Positions 9,147 through 17,744 of a DNA stretch of 64,000 nucleotides are shown here, piece after piece. This DNA comes from Flavobacterium sp. N2038. GTDB taxonomy: Bacteria; Bacteroidota; Bacteroidia; Flavobacteriales; Flavobacteriaceae. The position numbers were made by a program, and so were the translations under genes. The stretch lies in assembly GCF_025947185.1 (NCBI RefSeq), contig NZ_CP110001.1:1302001-1366000 (forward strand). Direction: 5' to 3'. Position 1 is the first letter of the stretch. Each line of letters opens with the position of its first letter. The notes beneath the pieces are model-generated. The model was not told where the DNA came from, searched no databases, and saw nothing but the letters and a program-made list of their open reading frames with translations.

Positions 9147-9613
9147 ATTTTAGACATGCGATTTTAGATGACCTTGAACTTTTTTTTAAGTGGGCAAACG
9201 ATCCTTTTGTTAGAGACAATTCTTATAATTCAACAATTATTGAGTTTAAAGATCATGAGAAGTGGTTTAAAGCTAAGTTAAATGACGAATCGTGTTTAAT
9301 ATTAGTTTTTGAGAATGAAAACAATTTAGAAGTTGGGCAAATTAGAATACAAAAAGAAAATAATCAACAAGCTTTAATTGGAATATCTATTGACTCCATG
9401 CATAGGGGTAAAAGTTATTCAAAAGAAATGTTGAATATTGGAACTGATTACTTTTTAAGAAGTAATCCAAATTTTGTTATAAACGCATTTATAAAAGAGA
9501 AGAATTTAAACTCAAAGTACGCTTTTGAAAAATCAGGTTTTATATTTCAAAAGATGTTAAGCTATGAGAACTTTAATAGCTTTCATTATACAAAGAAAAA
9601 TGAAAATAGATAA
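9140..9613 (+). CDS. GNAT N-acetyltransferase resembling the GNAT domain fused to PseG
   Basis: A 157 aa GNAT protein: R-H-A-I-L-D-D-L-E at the N-terminus, then F-K-W-A-N-D-P-F-V-R, H-E-K-W-F near 45, V-G-Q-I-R at about 72-76 and a C-terminal N-x-x-S-K-Y-A-F-E-K-S-G-F motif. In several bacteria this kind of domain is fused behind the PseG hydrolase; here it stands alone and no PseG-like hydrolase is seen in the module. It could acylate a second amino group, or be what remains of a PseG-GNAT fusion. It overlaps pseI by 14 bp. Confidence 0.8.
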   Translation: MLNFRHAILDDLELFFKWANDPFVRDNSYNSTIIEFKDHEKWFKAKLNDESCLILVFENENNLEVGQIRIQKENNQQALIGISIDSMHRGKSYSKEMLNIGTDYFLRSNPNFVINAFIKEKNLNSKYAFEKSGFIFQKMLSYENFNSFHYTKKNENR

Positions 9614-10640
9614 TTTTATTATTGACAAACAAAGTAAAGTTTTTGTTATTGCTGAACTTTCTGCAAATCACAATGGAAGTATTGAAACAGCAATCGAAAC
9701 AATTAGAGCAGCTAAAAGAGCAGGTGCAGATTGTATAAAATTTCAAACATATACTGCAGATACAATTACAATTGATTCTGATAAAGAAGATTTTTTGATT
9801 AAGGGAACGATTTGGGAGGGTAAGAATCTTTATAATTTATATAAGGAAGCTTACACTCCATGGGAATGGCATAAAGAACTGTTCAAAGTTGCAAAAGAAG
9901 AGGGACTAGTTTGTTTTTCTTCTCCTTTTGACAAAACTGCTGTTGACTTTTTGGAAGAATTGAATGTGCCAGCTTATAAAATAGCTTCTTTTGAGATTAC
10001 CGATATTCCTTTGATAGAATATGTAGCATCTAAAGGAAAACCCATTATTATTTCAACAGGAATAGCTGAACAGGAGGATATTGAATTAGCACTCGATGCA
10101 TGTCGTAGAATGGGCAATAATGATATTGCATTATTGAAATGTACTTCAAGCTATCCGGCTCCTATTGAAGAGGCAAATATGTGTATGGTAAAAGATTTGT
10201 CTGAACGTTATAATGTAATAAGCGGTTTGTCAGATCATACTATGGGGGCTACGGTACCAATTGTTGCAACGGTATTTGGAGCAAAAATAATTGAAAAACA
10301 TTTTATTCTTGATAGATCAATAGGAGGGCCAGATGCTTCTTTTTCTATGAATGAAGGAGAATTCGCTGCTATGGTAAAAGCAGTGCGTGAAGCAGAAAAT
10401 GCTATTGGGAAGGTGGATTATACTTTAACTGAAAAACAAGCGAAAGGAAAAGATTTTTCGAGATCCCTTTACGTAGTTGAGGATATGAAGGCTGGAGATA
10501 TAATTACTGATAAAAATGTGCGTTCAATTAGACCAGGATTTGGGTTGCATCCAAAGTTTTTTAATAAGGTACTGGGAAAGTCCATTACAATTGATGTAGA
10601 AAGAGGAAGTCGTTTTGAATTGGATTCAATAAAATTATAA
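9600..10640 (+). CDS. pseI: Pseudaminic acid synthase, PseI (NeuB family)
   Basis: NeuB-family PEP-condensing synthase. The start at ATG 9600 is preferred over ATG 9564, because the extra 12 residues read through the end of the GNAT gene and lack conservation. Motifs: I-A-E-L-S-A-N-H-N-G near the N-terminus, I-K-F-Q-T-Y (PEP-binding lysine), S-S-P-F-D, Y-K-I-A-S-F-E, I-I-S-T-G, G-L-S-D-H-T and I-E-K-H-F, then a C-terminal SAF antifreeze-like domain (roughly the last 65 residues). The L-S-A-N-H variant and the S-F-E-I-T segment fit PseI rather than NeuB. It condenses the released 6-deoxy-AltdiNAc with PEP to give pseudaminic acid. Confidence 0.92.
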   Translation: MKIDNFIIDKQSKVFVIAELSANHNGSIETAIETIRAAKRAGADCIKFQTYTADTITIDSDKEDFLIKGTIWEGKNLYNLYKEAYTPWEWHKELFKVAKEEGLVCFSSPFDKTAVDFLEELNVPAYKIASFEITDIPLIEYVASKGKPIIISTGIAEQEDIELALDACRRMGNNDIALLKCTSSYPAPIEEANMCMVKDLSERYNVISGLSDHTMGATVPIVATVFGAKIIEKHFILDRSIGGPDASFSMNEGEFAAMVKAVREAENAIGKVDYTLTEKQAKGKDFSRSLYVVEDMKAGDIITDKNVRSIRPGFGLHPKFFNKVLGKSITIDVERGSRFELDSIKL

Positions 10641-10694
10641 AGTAATAGTTTATAAAATTAGAGACTAAATTAATTATATTTCATTTAATTTTCA

Positions 10695-11978
10695 GTGGAT
10701 AAATACCTTATTAAATACTTAAAAGAGAACACAAATAATGAATTGTCTTCTAAATATATAGATTTTTTCAAGATTGAATTGGATTGGCATATATATAATT
10801 CGGAGCGACATATTGCAGAAGTATACCATAGAAATAGAGTAATAGGTTGGAAAGAGAGACTTTTTAATTTATATCAATATACCAATGCACTTTTTTTTAA
10901 TGCTAATTTAAATAAAAAGAAGGGACTAAATATATTATCAACAGTTCATTTCGAGAAGGATTTGTTATCAAGTTTAGGTTTTAATTCTTATTCACCTGTT
11001 TGGCATGCTTTAGGAAAGGATAATATTTTTGGGGATTATAAAACTGTTGTATGGCATGAAAAAACAAAAAATCTTATAAGAAATGAAGATTTTTTTATGT
11101 TTCTCGATTCAAAATTACACCAAGAGTTTGAAGATTTTCAATCCCACCTTCTTGAGCAGTATCAAAAACAAGATTTTAGGGCTTTATTTCTAAATACGGA
11201 TCAATATTTTTATAGCAAATATAGTATTGATATATTTAAAAAATTAGATAGGCCCTCTTTTGTTTTCTCACATGGATTACCAGGGATATATTCTTTTGAA
11301 GTTGATAATAGATCAGATTACTTAATGGTTTGGAGTGAAAAAATAAAGCAAAATTATATAAACATTGGCTTTGATCCTTCAAAAGTTAAAGTGGTTGGTA
11401 ATCGCAAATATGTAAATATTCCAAAAAATAAAGAGCTAAAATCTTCTTTGGACAATATTTTAGTAATTCCAGTTTCTTCCGCCAATTGGCATCAACATGA
11501 ATATGATAATATTGTTCATACAGATAAAAGTATGGTTGTTCTTTATTTATACAAAGTCCAATCAGTTTTGAAAAAACTTGGAGTCAAAAAAGCCCGATAT
11601 AGAGTTCATCCCTCTATTAATAAAGAATGGGTTCATGCTTTTTTAGATCATACTTTTTATGTTAGAGATGATGAAACACTAGTAATGTCTCTTAATCGTT
11701 CCTCTTTAGTTATTGGATCTACATCTACTGTTTTGTTAGATTCTTTAATACAAGGGGTTAATTATATAATATTTGAGCCTAAAGAAGAAGATCAGGTCAA
11801 TATGACAGGCTTTAAGATGGTTCCTCCATTTGATGGATCTGAAGAAAAATTAATGGTTGCAAATGATGAAATTGAGTTAGAAAAAATGTTGCATTTTAAT
11901 GCCGTAACGGATTATAGTTTAGTGCAGGATTATGTGCAGGATTTTGATTTAACTGTGCTAAAAGAATTGATTAAATAA
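10695..11978 (+). CDS. GT-B-like glycosyltransferase, candidate nonulosonate transferase (module 1)
   Basis: A 427 aa soluble protein with a GTG start; no family recognised with certainty. The C-terminal half looks like a GT-B nucleotide-sugar domain: an R-V-H-P-S motif near 310, then S-L-V-I-G-S-T-S-T-V-L-L-D-S near 345-358, as seen in polysialyltransferase-like and CDP-glycerol transferase-like enzymes. The N-terminal half has an F-S-H-G-L-P-G segment near 200. It is the first gene after pseI (54 bp gap) and directly precedes wzx, so it is the best candidate to transfer the module 1 sugar. The same arrangement recurs at 34.1 kb. Confidence 0.65.
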   Translation: MDKYLIKYLKENTNNELSSKYIDFFKIELDWHIYNSERHIAEVYHRNRVIGWKERLFNLYQYTNALFFNANLNKKKGLNILSTVHFEKDLLSSLGFNSYSPVWHALGKDNIFGDYKTVVWHEKTKNLIRNEDFFMFLDSKLHQEFEDFQSHLLEQYQKQDFRALFLNTDQYFYSKYSIDIFKKLDRPSFVFSHGLPGIYSFEVDNRSDYLMVWSEKIKQNYINIGFDPSKVKVVGNRKYVNIPKNKELKSSLDNILVIPVSSANWHQHEYDNIVHTDKSMVVLYLYKVQSVLKKLGVKKARYRVHPSINKEWVHAFLDHTFYVRDDETLVMSLNRSSLVIGSTSTVLLDSLIQGVNYIIFEPKEEDQVNMTGFKMVPPFDGSEEKLMVANDEIELEKMLHFNAVTDYSLVQDYVQDFDLTVLKELIK

Positions 11979-11981
11979 AAA

Positions 11982-13406
11982 ATGAAAGAAAGTAAACGTT
12001 TAATTAAAAATACAACCATTTATGCTTTAGGAGATATTATTCCAAGACTTTTAGGTTTTATATCTTTTCCAATACTTACTAGATATTTGTCACCTGCAGA
12101 CTATGGAATAGTAAATTATGTAGGAACACTAACTACTTTTTTATTAGCTTTTGGTTTTTTATGTATTAATACGTATTATTTAGTTTTTTATTATAGATGT
12201 GAAGATAGTGAAGCCCAAAAAAAATTACTTGGAAATCTTTCTTCGTTTGCGATCTTATTCAATTTAGCATTGGTAGTCTTTTTTTTGTTATTTGGAAATA
12301 GTTTATTCAAACTTTTTGGAAGTAAAATTACTTTTTATCCCTATATTTTTATTGGCATTTTAACGAACTTTTTTAATATTTTTGCAGTATTGCCTTCAGC
12401 TCTGTTTAGATTATTGGAAAAGCCTTTATTGCTTACAATAATAAATGTTTCCAGAGGTGTAATAACCCTACTTTTGACTTTATTATTGGTAGTATATTAT
12501 GACTATTCCGCAATTGGAGTTTTATATGTAACTCTTTTTGTGAATTTTATTTATGCCTTTATTTTTCTTTATATTTCACGGAATCATATTATTTGGAATA
12601 TATGCTTAAAACAGTTAAAAGAAGTACTACGATTTTCGTTACCTCTTCTTCCTGGGTCATTAGCCTATTATATTACTACGATTTCTGATAGAATATTGAT
12701 AGACAAATATCTTAGTTTAAGTGAATTAGGGGTTTATAGTACGGCAGTAACTTTAGCGTTAATCCTTAATATATTTTCTTATGGTGCTTATAAAGCTTTT
12801 GAACCTTATATTTTTAAGAATTGGGGTACTGAAGGTTTTGTAGAGATATTTGAGAAAATTCGTAATGCGTTTGTTTATGTTTTACTTATTGGGGTTCTTT
12901 GTTTATCTGTTTTTTCTAAGGAATTTTTTCAAATTATGTCTAATGTGAAATTTCACGAAGCTTATTGGTATGTTCCAATGATAATAATTGGAGTATATAG
13001 TTCATCTTTAAGTATGTTGTATAGTACTATTATTACCGCAAAAGGAAAAACAAAAATAAATTCACTAGTTAGTATTATTGGAGCTACAATTAGTATAACA
13101 CTTAATATAATATTATTACCAATATTAGGATTAGTATCAGCTGCTATTGTTTCTAGTTTTGCACTCACTGTAGAATTATTTATTTTGATATGGTATTCTA
13201 AATTAGAAGTAAACCATAAGAAACCTTTCTTTAGTGTGTTGATTGTTGCGGTCGCAATATATTTTTCAGTATATATATTTAGTATTGAGCAAATAGTGAT
13301 TGCGATTTTATTAAAAACTATATTCACTTTCTTAGTAATCGTAATTTTATCTAAAACCCTAGTTATTAATCCATTTAAGATGATTAATAGCTTTATCATA
13401 AAATAA
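11982..13406 (+). CDS. wzx: Wzx-type oligosaccharide flippase (MOP superfamily)
   Basis: A 474 aa highly hydrophobic protein with about twelve or more predicted membrane helices. The N-terminus (K-N-T-x-I-Y-A-L-G-D-I-I-P-R-L-L-G-F, then L-T-R-Y-L-S-P-A-D-Y-G) is the typical Polysacc_synt start. It should flip undecaprenyl-linked repeat units to the periplasm, to be polymerised by the EpsG-like protein at 16.7 kb. It starts 3 bp after the upstream transferase. Confidence 0.9.
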   Translation: MKESKRLIKNTTIYALGDIIPRLLGFISFPILTRYLSPADYGIVNYVGTLTTFLLAFGFLCINTYYLVFYYRCEDSEAQKKLLGNLSSFAILFNLALVVFFLLFGNSLFKLFGSKITFYPYIFIGILTNFFNIFAVLPSALFRLLEKPLLLTIINVSRGVITLLLTLLLVVYYDYSAIGVLYVTLFVNFIYAFIFLYISRNHIIWNICLKQLKEVLRFSLPLLPGSLAYYITTISDRILIDKYLSLSELGVYSTAVTLALILNIFSYGAYKAFEPYIFKNWGTEGFVEIFEKIRNAFVYVLLIGVLCLSVFSKEFFQIMSNVKFHEAYWYVPMIIIGVYSSSLSMLYSTIITAKGKTKINSLVSIIGATISITLNIILLPILGLVSAAIVSSFALTVELFILIWYSKLEVNHKKPFFSVLIVAVAIYFSVYIFSIEQIVIAILLKTIFTFLVIVILSKTLVINPFKMINSFIIK

Positions 13407-13414
13407 TTATAATC

Positions 13415-14509
13415 ATGGAAAATAAAGCAAGACTAATTGCATTTTACTTACCACAATTTCACCCTATACCAGAAAATGATGAGTGGTGGGGAAAAGGATT
13501 TACAGAATGGACCAATGTAGGTAAAGCCAAGAAGCTTTTTAAAAGACATGATCAACCAAAAGTTCCAGCCGATTTAGGGTATTACGATTTGCGCGTGGAT
13601 GAGACACGTAAAGCTCAGGCGGACATGGCTAGGGACCATGGAGTCGAAGGTTTTTGTTATTGGCACTATTGGTTTGGAAATGGCAAAAGATTAATTGAAC
13701 AGCCGTTCAACGAGGTAGTAAAATCAGGAGAGCCAGATTTTCCATTTTGTTTGGCTTGGGCAAATGATTCATGGATGGCTAAATTGTGGAATAGTGAAGG
13801 TACATGTCAAAAAGAAATTTTACAAGAACAACTTTATTTAGGAGAAGATGATTATATACAACATTTTAATGAGCTCCTCCCAGCTTTTAAAGATCAACGC
13901 TATATACGTGTAAATAACAAACCGTTATTTATGATATATAAACCTTTGGAGTTTCCAGATGTTAGTTATTTTATTCAATTATGGCAAAAATTAGCTATCG
14001 AGAACGGACTTGAAGGTATCTATTTTGTTGGCCAAACACCGAATATTAGAAAAAGAGATATTATTTTGTCTAAAGGTTTTGATGCAATAAATGTTGTACG
14101 TCTGTTTGAATTTGTTAAATACAGAAGTTTTAAGAAAAAGGCTGTTCAAAAGATTAAGAGAAAAGTTTTCTCATTGCCGTTTGTTTTTGAATATAAAGAT
14201 GCAATGAAGTATTTTGTTGGAAAAGAAGATTCAGATATAAAAGTGCATCCTTCAATTATTCCTAATTGGGATCATACTCCACGTAGCGGATTAGGTGGAC
14301 ATGTTTATCTTAATTCTAATCCTGAGCTTTTTGGAACACATGTTAGTGAAGTACTAGAAAAAATTAAAGATAAACCGGAGGAAGAAAGGATTGCTTTTAT
14401 TAAATCATGGAATGAATGGGGAGAAGGTAATTATCTTGAACCAGATTTAAAGCATGGATTGTCATATCTAAAAAAGCTAAAAAGTGTTTTGAAAGATTTT
14501 CAAAAATGA
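13415..14509 (+). CDS. WbsX-family (GH99-like) polysaccharide protein, copy 1
   Basis: A 364 aa protein with the WbsX hallmarks: F-Y-L-P-Q-F-H-P-I-P-E-N-D near residue 10, W-W-G-K-G-F-T-E-W-T-N-V near 23-34, P-A-D-L-G-Y-Y-D-L-R near 50, W-A-N-D-S-W near 115 and a C-terminal S-W-N-E-W-G-E-G-N-Y. Members are found in O-antigen and capsule loci and are annotated either as glycosyltransferase WbsX or as a GH99-like domain; the biochemical role is not settled. This is one of three in the window (others at 36.7 and 37.8 kb). Confidence 0.88.
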   Translation: MENKARLIAFYLPQFHPIPENDEWWGKGFTEWTNVGKAKKLFKRHDQPKVPADLGYYDLRVDETRKAQADMARDHGVEGFCYWHYWFGNGKRLIEQPFNEVVKSGEPDFPFCLAWANDSWMAKLWNSEGTCQKEILQEQLYLGEDDYIQHFNELLPAFKDQRYIRVNNKPLFMIYKPLEFPDVSYFIQLWQKLAIENGLEGIYFVGQTPNIRKRDIILSKGFDAINVVRLFEFVKYRSFKKKAVQKIKRKVFSLPFVFEYKDAMKYFVGKEDSDIKVHPSIIPNWDHTPRSGLGGHVYLNSNPELFGTHVSEVLEKIKDKPEEERIAFIKSWNEWGEGNYLEPDLKHGLSYLKKLKSVLKDFQK

Positions 14510-14513
14510 TTTT

Positions 14514-15623
14514 ATGAAAAAAATACTTATTGTTTTCGGGACTAGACCAGAAGCTATAAAAATGGCTCCTTTAATTAAAGAATTTCAAAAAGACAAAGCA
14601 AAATATGATGTAAAAATTTGTGTAACGGCTCAGCATAGGGAAATGTTAGATCAGGTTTTAGAGTTTTTTGAAATTAAACCTGATTTTGATTTAAACCTGA
14701 TGAAAATTGGCCAAAACTTGTTTACTCTGACTGCTGATGTTATTGTTGGAATGAAGCCAATTCTTGAGGATTTTAAACCGGATTTTGTTTTTGTTCATGG
14801 TGACACTACCACCTCTACCGCAACTGCTATAGCCTCATTTTATGCAGGAGCAAAAATCTGCCATGTAGAAGCTGGTTTAAGAACTTATAATAAATTATCT
14901 CCTTTTCCAGAGGAAATGAATAGACAAATTACGGGTCGATTGGCAGACATTCATTTTGCGCCAACAATACAAGCGAAGCAAAATTTAATAAAAGAAGGAG
15001 TTGATTCTGATTGTATTTCTGTAACAGGAAATACTGTTGTTGATGCTCTTTTGTATGCAAGGGACAGAGTTGACAATGTACAAGATTTTCAAATAGATTT
15101 TTTGAAATCAATAGTTGATACTACTAAATATTTAATTTTGGTTACAGGGCACAGAAGAGAAAATTTTGGAGAGGGATTTGTAAATATTTGCAAAGCTTTA
15201 AAACAAATAGCATTAGATAAAAATGTACAGGTGATTTATCCTGTACATCTTAATCCAAATGTACAAAAGCCCGTTAATGAGATATTGGGAGAAGTTGATA
15301 ATGTGAAATTAATAGCTCCATTGAATTATCCTGCTTTTGTTTGGTTAATGAAACAATCTAAGATTATAATTACAGATAGTGGTGGTGTGCAAGAAGAGGC
15401 GCCAAGTCTTGGGAAGCCGGTTTTAGTGATGAGGGACACAACAGAAAGACCGGAAGCTGTAGAAGCAGGAACGGTTATATTGGTAGGAACTAATACCTCT
15501 GATATTGTTAAACAAACATCTTTATTGATGTCAGATAACCTTTTGTATGAAAAAATGAGTAAAGCCCATAATCCTTATGGTGATGGAAATGCCTCATTGA
15601 GGATATTAAAAGCAATTGAATAA
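14514..15623 (+). CDS. wecB: Non-hydrolysing UDP-GlcNAc 2-epimerase, WecB
   Basis: A 369 aa GT-B-fold epimerase. F-G-T-R-P-E-A-I-K-M-A-P lies near residue 8-19, H-G-D-T-T-T-S near 95, H-V-E-A-G-L-R-T near 115, G-H-R-R-E-N near 211 and D-S-G-G-V-Q-E-E near 285, all WecB landmarks. It interconverts UDP-GlcNAc and UDP-ManNAc in the cytoplasm. No WecC (UDP-ManNAc dehydrogenase) is present in the window, so ManNAc itself may be the donor sugar. It differs from the hydrolysing NeuC-type protein at 51.3 kb. Confidence 0.92.
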   Translation: MKKILIVFGTRPEAIKMAPLIKEFQKDKAKYDVKICVTAQHREMLDQVLEFFEIKPDFDLNLMKIGQNLFTLTADVIVGMKPILEDFKPDFVFVHGDTTTSTATAIASFYAGAKICHVEAGLRTYNKLSPFPEEMNRQITGRLADIHFAPTIQAKQNLIKEGVDSDCISVTGNTVVDALLYARDRVDNVQDFQIDFLKSIVDTTKYLILVTGHRRENFGEGFVNICKALKQIALDKNVQVIYPVHLNPNVQKPVNEILGEVDNVKLIAPLNYPAFVWLMKQSKIIITDSGGVQEEAPSLGKPVLVMRDTTERPEAVEAGTVILVGTNTSDIVKQTSLLMSDNLLYEKMSKAHNPYGDGNASLRILKAIE

Positions 15624-16691
15624 ATGAAGAATATAGTTTTTTTAGCGCCATTTCCTACATCCGAAAATATAAAAGAAGGAATGATGCAAAGAGTATGTGC
15701 TGTTGATCAGATGTTTGAGAGTAGTGAGTATAAAAAAATATATTTGATTCCTCGGTTTAAGACTTTCAAAACAGAATTTAAAGAAGTTGATAGAAATGTT
15801 TTTGAAATAAACTTATCAATTTGGCTTTCATTTCCTTTATTATTGAGAAAATTAAAAAAGGCAGATATTGTGTATTCTCATTCTCTTTATGGAATGAGTT
15901 TAGTGGGGTTGTTTTTTTTGCCGCTTTTAAGAATTAAAAATTTAATATTAGATGTTCATGGAATAATTCCTGAGGAAATAAAGCTGGCCGGACACGGTAA
16001 GCTAAAACAATTTGTTTATTCAAAACTTGAAAGCTTGGCAATTAAAAAAGCAACAAAAATAATTGTTGTTACTAATGCTATGAAGAAATATTTATGTAAA
16101 AAGTATGATAACATAAATGCGGAATTCTTGGTTTATCCAATACTTCCTAACACTATAAATGTTGACAGTGGGTTTGAAGAAAAGGGAGATAAGTTAAATT
16201 TTCTTTATGCTGGAAATATGCAAGGTTATCAGAATGTTCCATTGATGGTGGAGGTCATAAAAAGTATGATTGATATACCCAATATCTATTTTTATATATT
16301 GACAGGGCAAAAAAATGAAATGAATGAAATATTTAATTTGCATGGACTAAGTGATAGAACAAATATTTTAATAGATTCGGTTAAACCCAGTGAGTTAGAT
16401 TGGTATTATAAGAAAGCACATTATGGGTTTGTTTTGAGAGATGATTTAGATGTTAATAATGTGGCTTGCCCAACAAAGATTATTGAGTACCTTGCTTACG
16501 GAATGACTTGTATAACTTTAAATAGTAAAATTGGAGATTTTGAAGAATTAGATTTTGATCATATAAATTTAGATGAGCTAAAAAACAGGAAGTTGAAGGG
16601 AATAAAAAGTATTAAGAATCATGAAATATATTGCAAAATGAATGCAGATAACAAACCTTCTAAATTAGTTTCTTTTGTTTTAAACATATAA
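15624..16691 (+). CDS. GT4-like glycosyltransferase
   Basis: A 355 aa GT-B protein. The N-terminal domain has A-P-F-P-T-S-E-N and the D-V-H-G-I-I-P-E-E segment near 110-120; the C-terminal domain has F-L-Y-A-G-N-M-Q-G-Y near 195 and C-P-T-K-I-I-E-Y-L-A-Y-G-M near 280-292, where GT4 enzymes bind the nucleotide. The donor and acceptor cannot be told. It begins on the base after the wecB stop, which suggests translational coupling. Confidence 0.8.
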   Translation: MKNIVFLAPFPTSENIKEGMMQRVCAVDQMFESSEYKKIYLIPRFKTFKTEFKEVDRNVFEINLSIWLSFPLLLRKLKKADIVYSHSLYGMSLVGLFFLPLLRIKNLILDVHGIIPEEIKLAGHGKLKQFVYSKLESLAIKKATKIIVVTNAMKKYLCKKYDNINAEFLVYPILPNTINVDSGFEEKGDKLNFLYAGNMQGYQNVPLMVEVIKSMIDIPNIYFYILTGQKNEMNEIFNLHGLSDRTNILIDSVKPSELDWYYKKAHYGFVLRDDLDVNNVACPTKIIEYLAYGMTCITLNSKIGDFEELDFDHINLDELKNRKLKGIKSIKNHEIYCKMNADNKPSKLVSFVLNI

Positions 16692-16694
16692 AAT

Positions 16695-17744
16695 ATGTGG
16701 GTATATTTTATGGTTTTTTTTACAATTGTTGGTTTTGGTTCGATTTATAAGTTTAAATTAACCAACCAAAGCCTTTGGTTGTATTTTTTTTTGTGGGCTC
16801 TTCTTTTTATGATTGCAGGATTTCGTGCAGATAATGTTGATAATGATTATGAAAATTACATTGTAGCGATTAAAGGTGAAGAAGGATTTACCGAGCCTTC
16901 TTTTTCATTAATTTCTTATATATGTTATGATTTATTAGACTCTACAAAACTTGTTTTTGTAACTTATGCATTGTTATCTATTTCTTTACTGTTTTACGGG
17001 TTAAAGAAATTATCGCCCTATTTTTTTTTATCGTTAGCAGTTTATTTTTCGACTTCTTATGTAATTCATGATTTGAATGCTATCAGAGCAGGTGTAGGCG
17101 TTGGGTTCACATTCATCGCTTTGGATCACTGGATTAATGAAAGAGCAAAGAAAACATTTCTTTTTTTAGCACTTGCTACATTCTTTCATATCTCATTTTC
17201 AATGTTTTTCGTATTCTACTTTTTTTTAAAAGATAATAAGAAATATCTTTTAACTTATATTCTGCTTATTCCAATATCTTATTTAATTTATTTTTTGAGG
17301 ATTGATGCTTTGTCCTTACTTATGAGGGTTCCTATACCTCAAGTACAGACATTAGCTTTAGCTTATAGTGAATGGAATACAGATGTAGTTTCGACAGTAA
17401 ATGTTTTTAGTTCTTTTGTACTAATAAAGCTTCTGATATTTACAACTTTAGTGGTATGTATAAAACAATTGGGTGTGCGATTTAAAGGTTTTTATCTTTA
17501 CTTAAAAATGTACAGTTTAGGTTTTTTTTTATTGATTTTTTTAGCTTCTCTGCCTGGAGCAGCTTTTAGATCTTCTGATCTATTATGGATAAGCGAATGT
17601 CTTTTGTTGCCAATGTTAATTGTAGTCGTTAATCCTCGATGGGTAACAATAGTATTAATTTTAATCTTTTGTATTTTTATGGTTTGGCTAAATTATGTAC
17701 ATAGTGATTTTGTACGACCATATGATTTTAATTTCGAATTATGA
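16695..17744 (+). CDS. EpsG-type O-antigen/capsule polymerase (Wzy)
   Basis: A 349 aa multispanning membrane protein with roughly ten hydrophobic helices. The early segment A-G-F-R-A-D-N-V-D-N-D-Y-x-N-Y followed by F-x-x-I-S-Y is characteristic of the EpsG/Wzy family, and N-A-I-R-A-G-V-G near 130 is the second conserved loop. It should polymerise repeat units flipped by Wzx at 12 kb. It overlaps the next gene by 4 bp (ATGA). Confidence 0.82.
   Translation: MWVYFMVFFTIVGFGSIYKFKLTNQSLWLYFFLWALLFMIAGFRADNVDNDYENYIVAIKGEEGFTEPSFSLISYICYDLLDSTKLVFVTYALLSISLLFYGLKKLSPYFFLSLAVYFSTSYVIHDLNAIRAGVGVGFTFIALDHWINERAKKTFLFLALATFFHISFSMFFVFYFFLKDNKKYLLTYILLIPISYLIYFLRIDALSLLMRVPIPQVQTLALAYSEWNTDVVSTVNVFSSFVLIKLLIFTTLVVCIKQLGVRFKGFYLYLKMYSLGFFLLIFLASLPGAAFRSSDLLWISECLLLPMLIVVVNPRWVTIVLILIFCIFMVWLNYVHSDFVRPYDFNFEL

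Noticed and set aside
9564-9602. Upstream ATG at 9564 as the start of pseI
   Set aside because: The additional residues are translated from the end of the GNAT gene in another frame and do not resemble PseI; ATG 9600 fits the family length.
12962-13399. Minus-strand hydrophobic open frame (145 codons) opposite the flippase gene
   Set aside because: Its hydrophobicity mirrors the membrane helices coded on the + strand; no independent support exists.
14514-15623. WecB-type epimerase as a fourth nonulosonate gene (NeuC)
   Set aside because: Its motifs (F-G-T-R-P-E-A-I-K, G-H-R-R-E-N) are those of the non-hydrolysing enzyme; the hydrolysing type is the protein at 51272.
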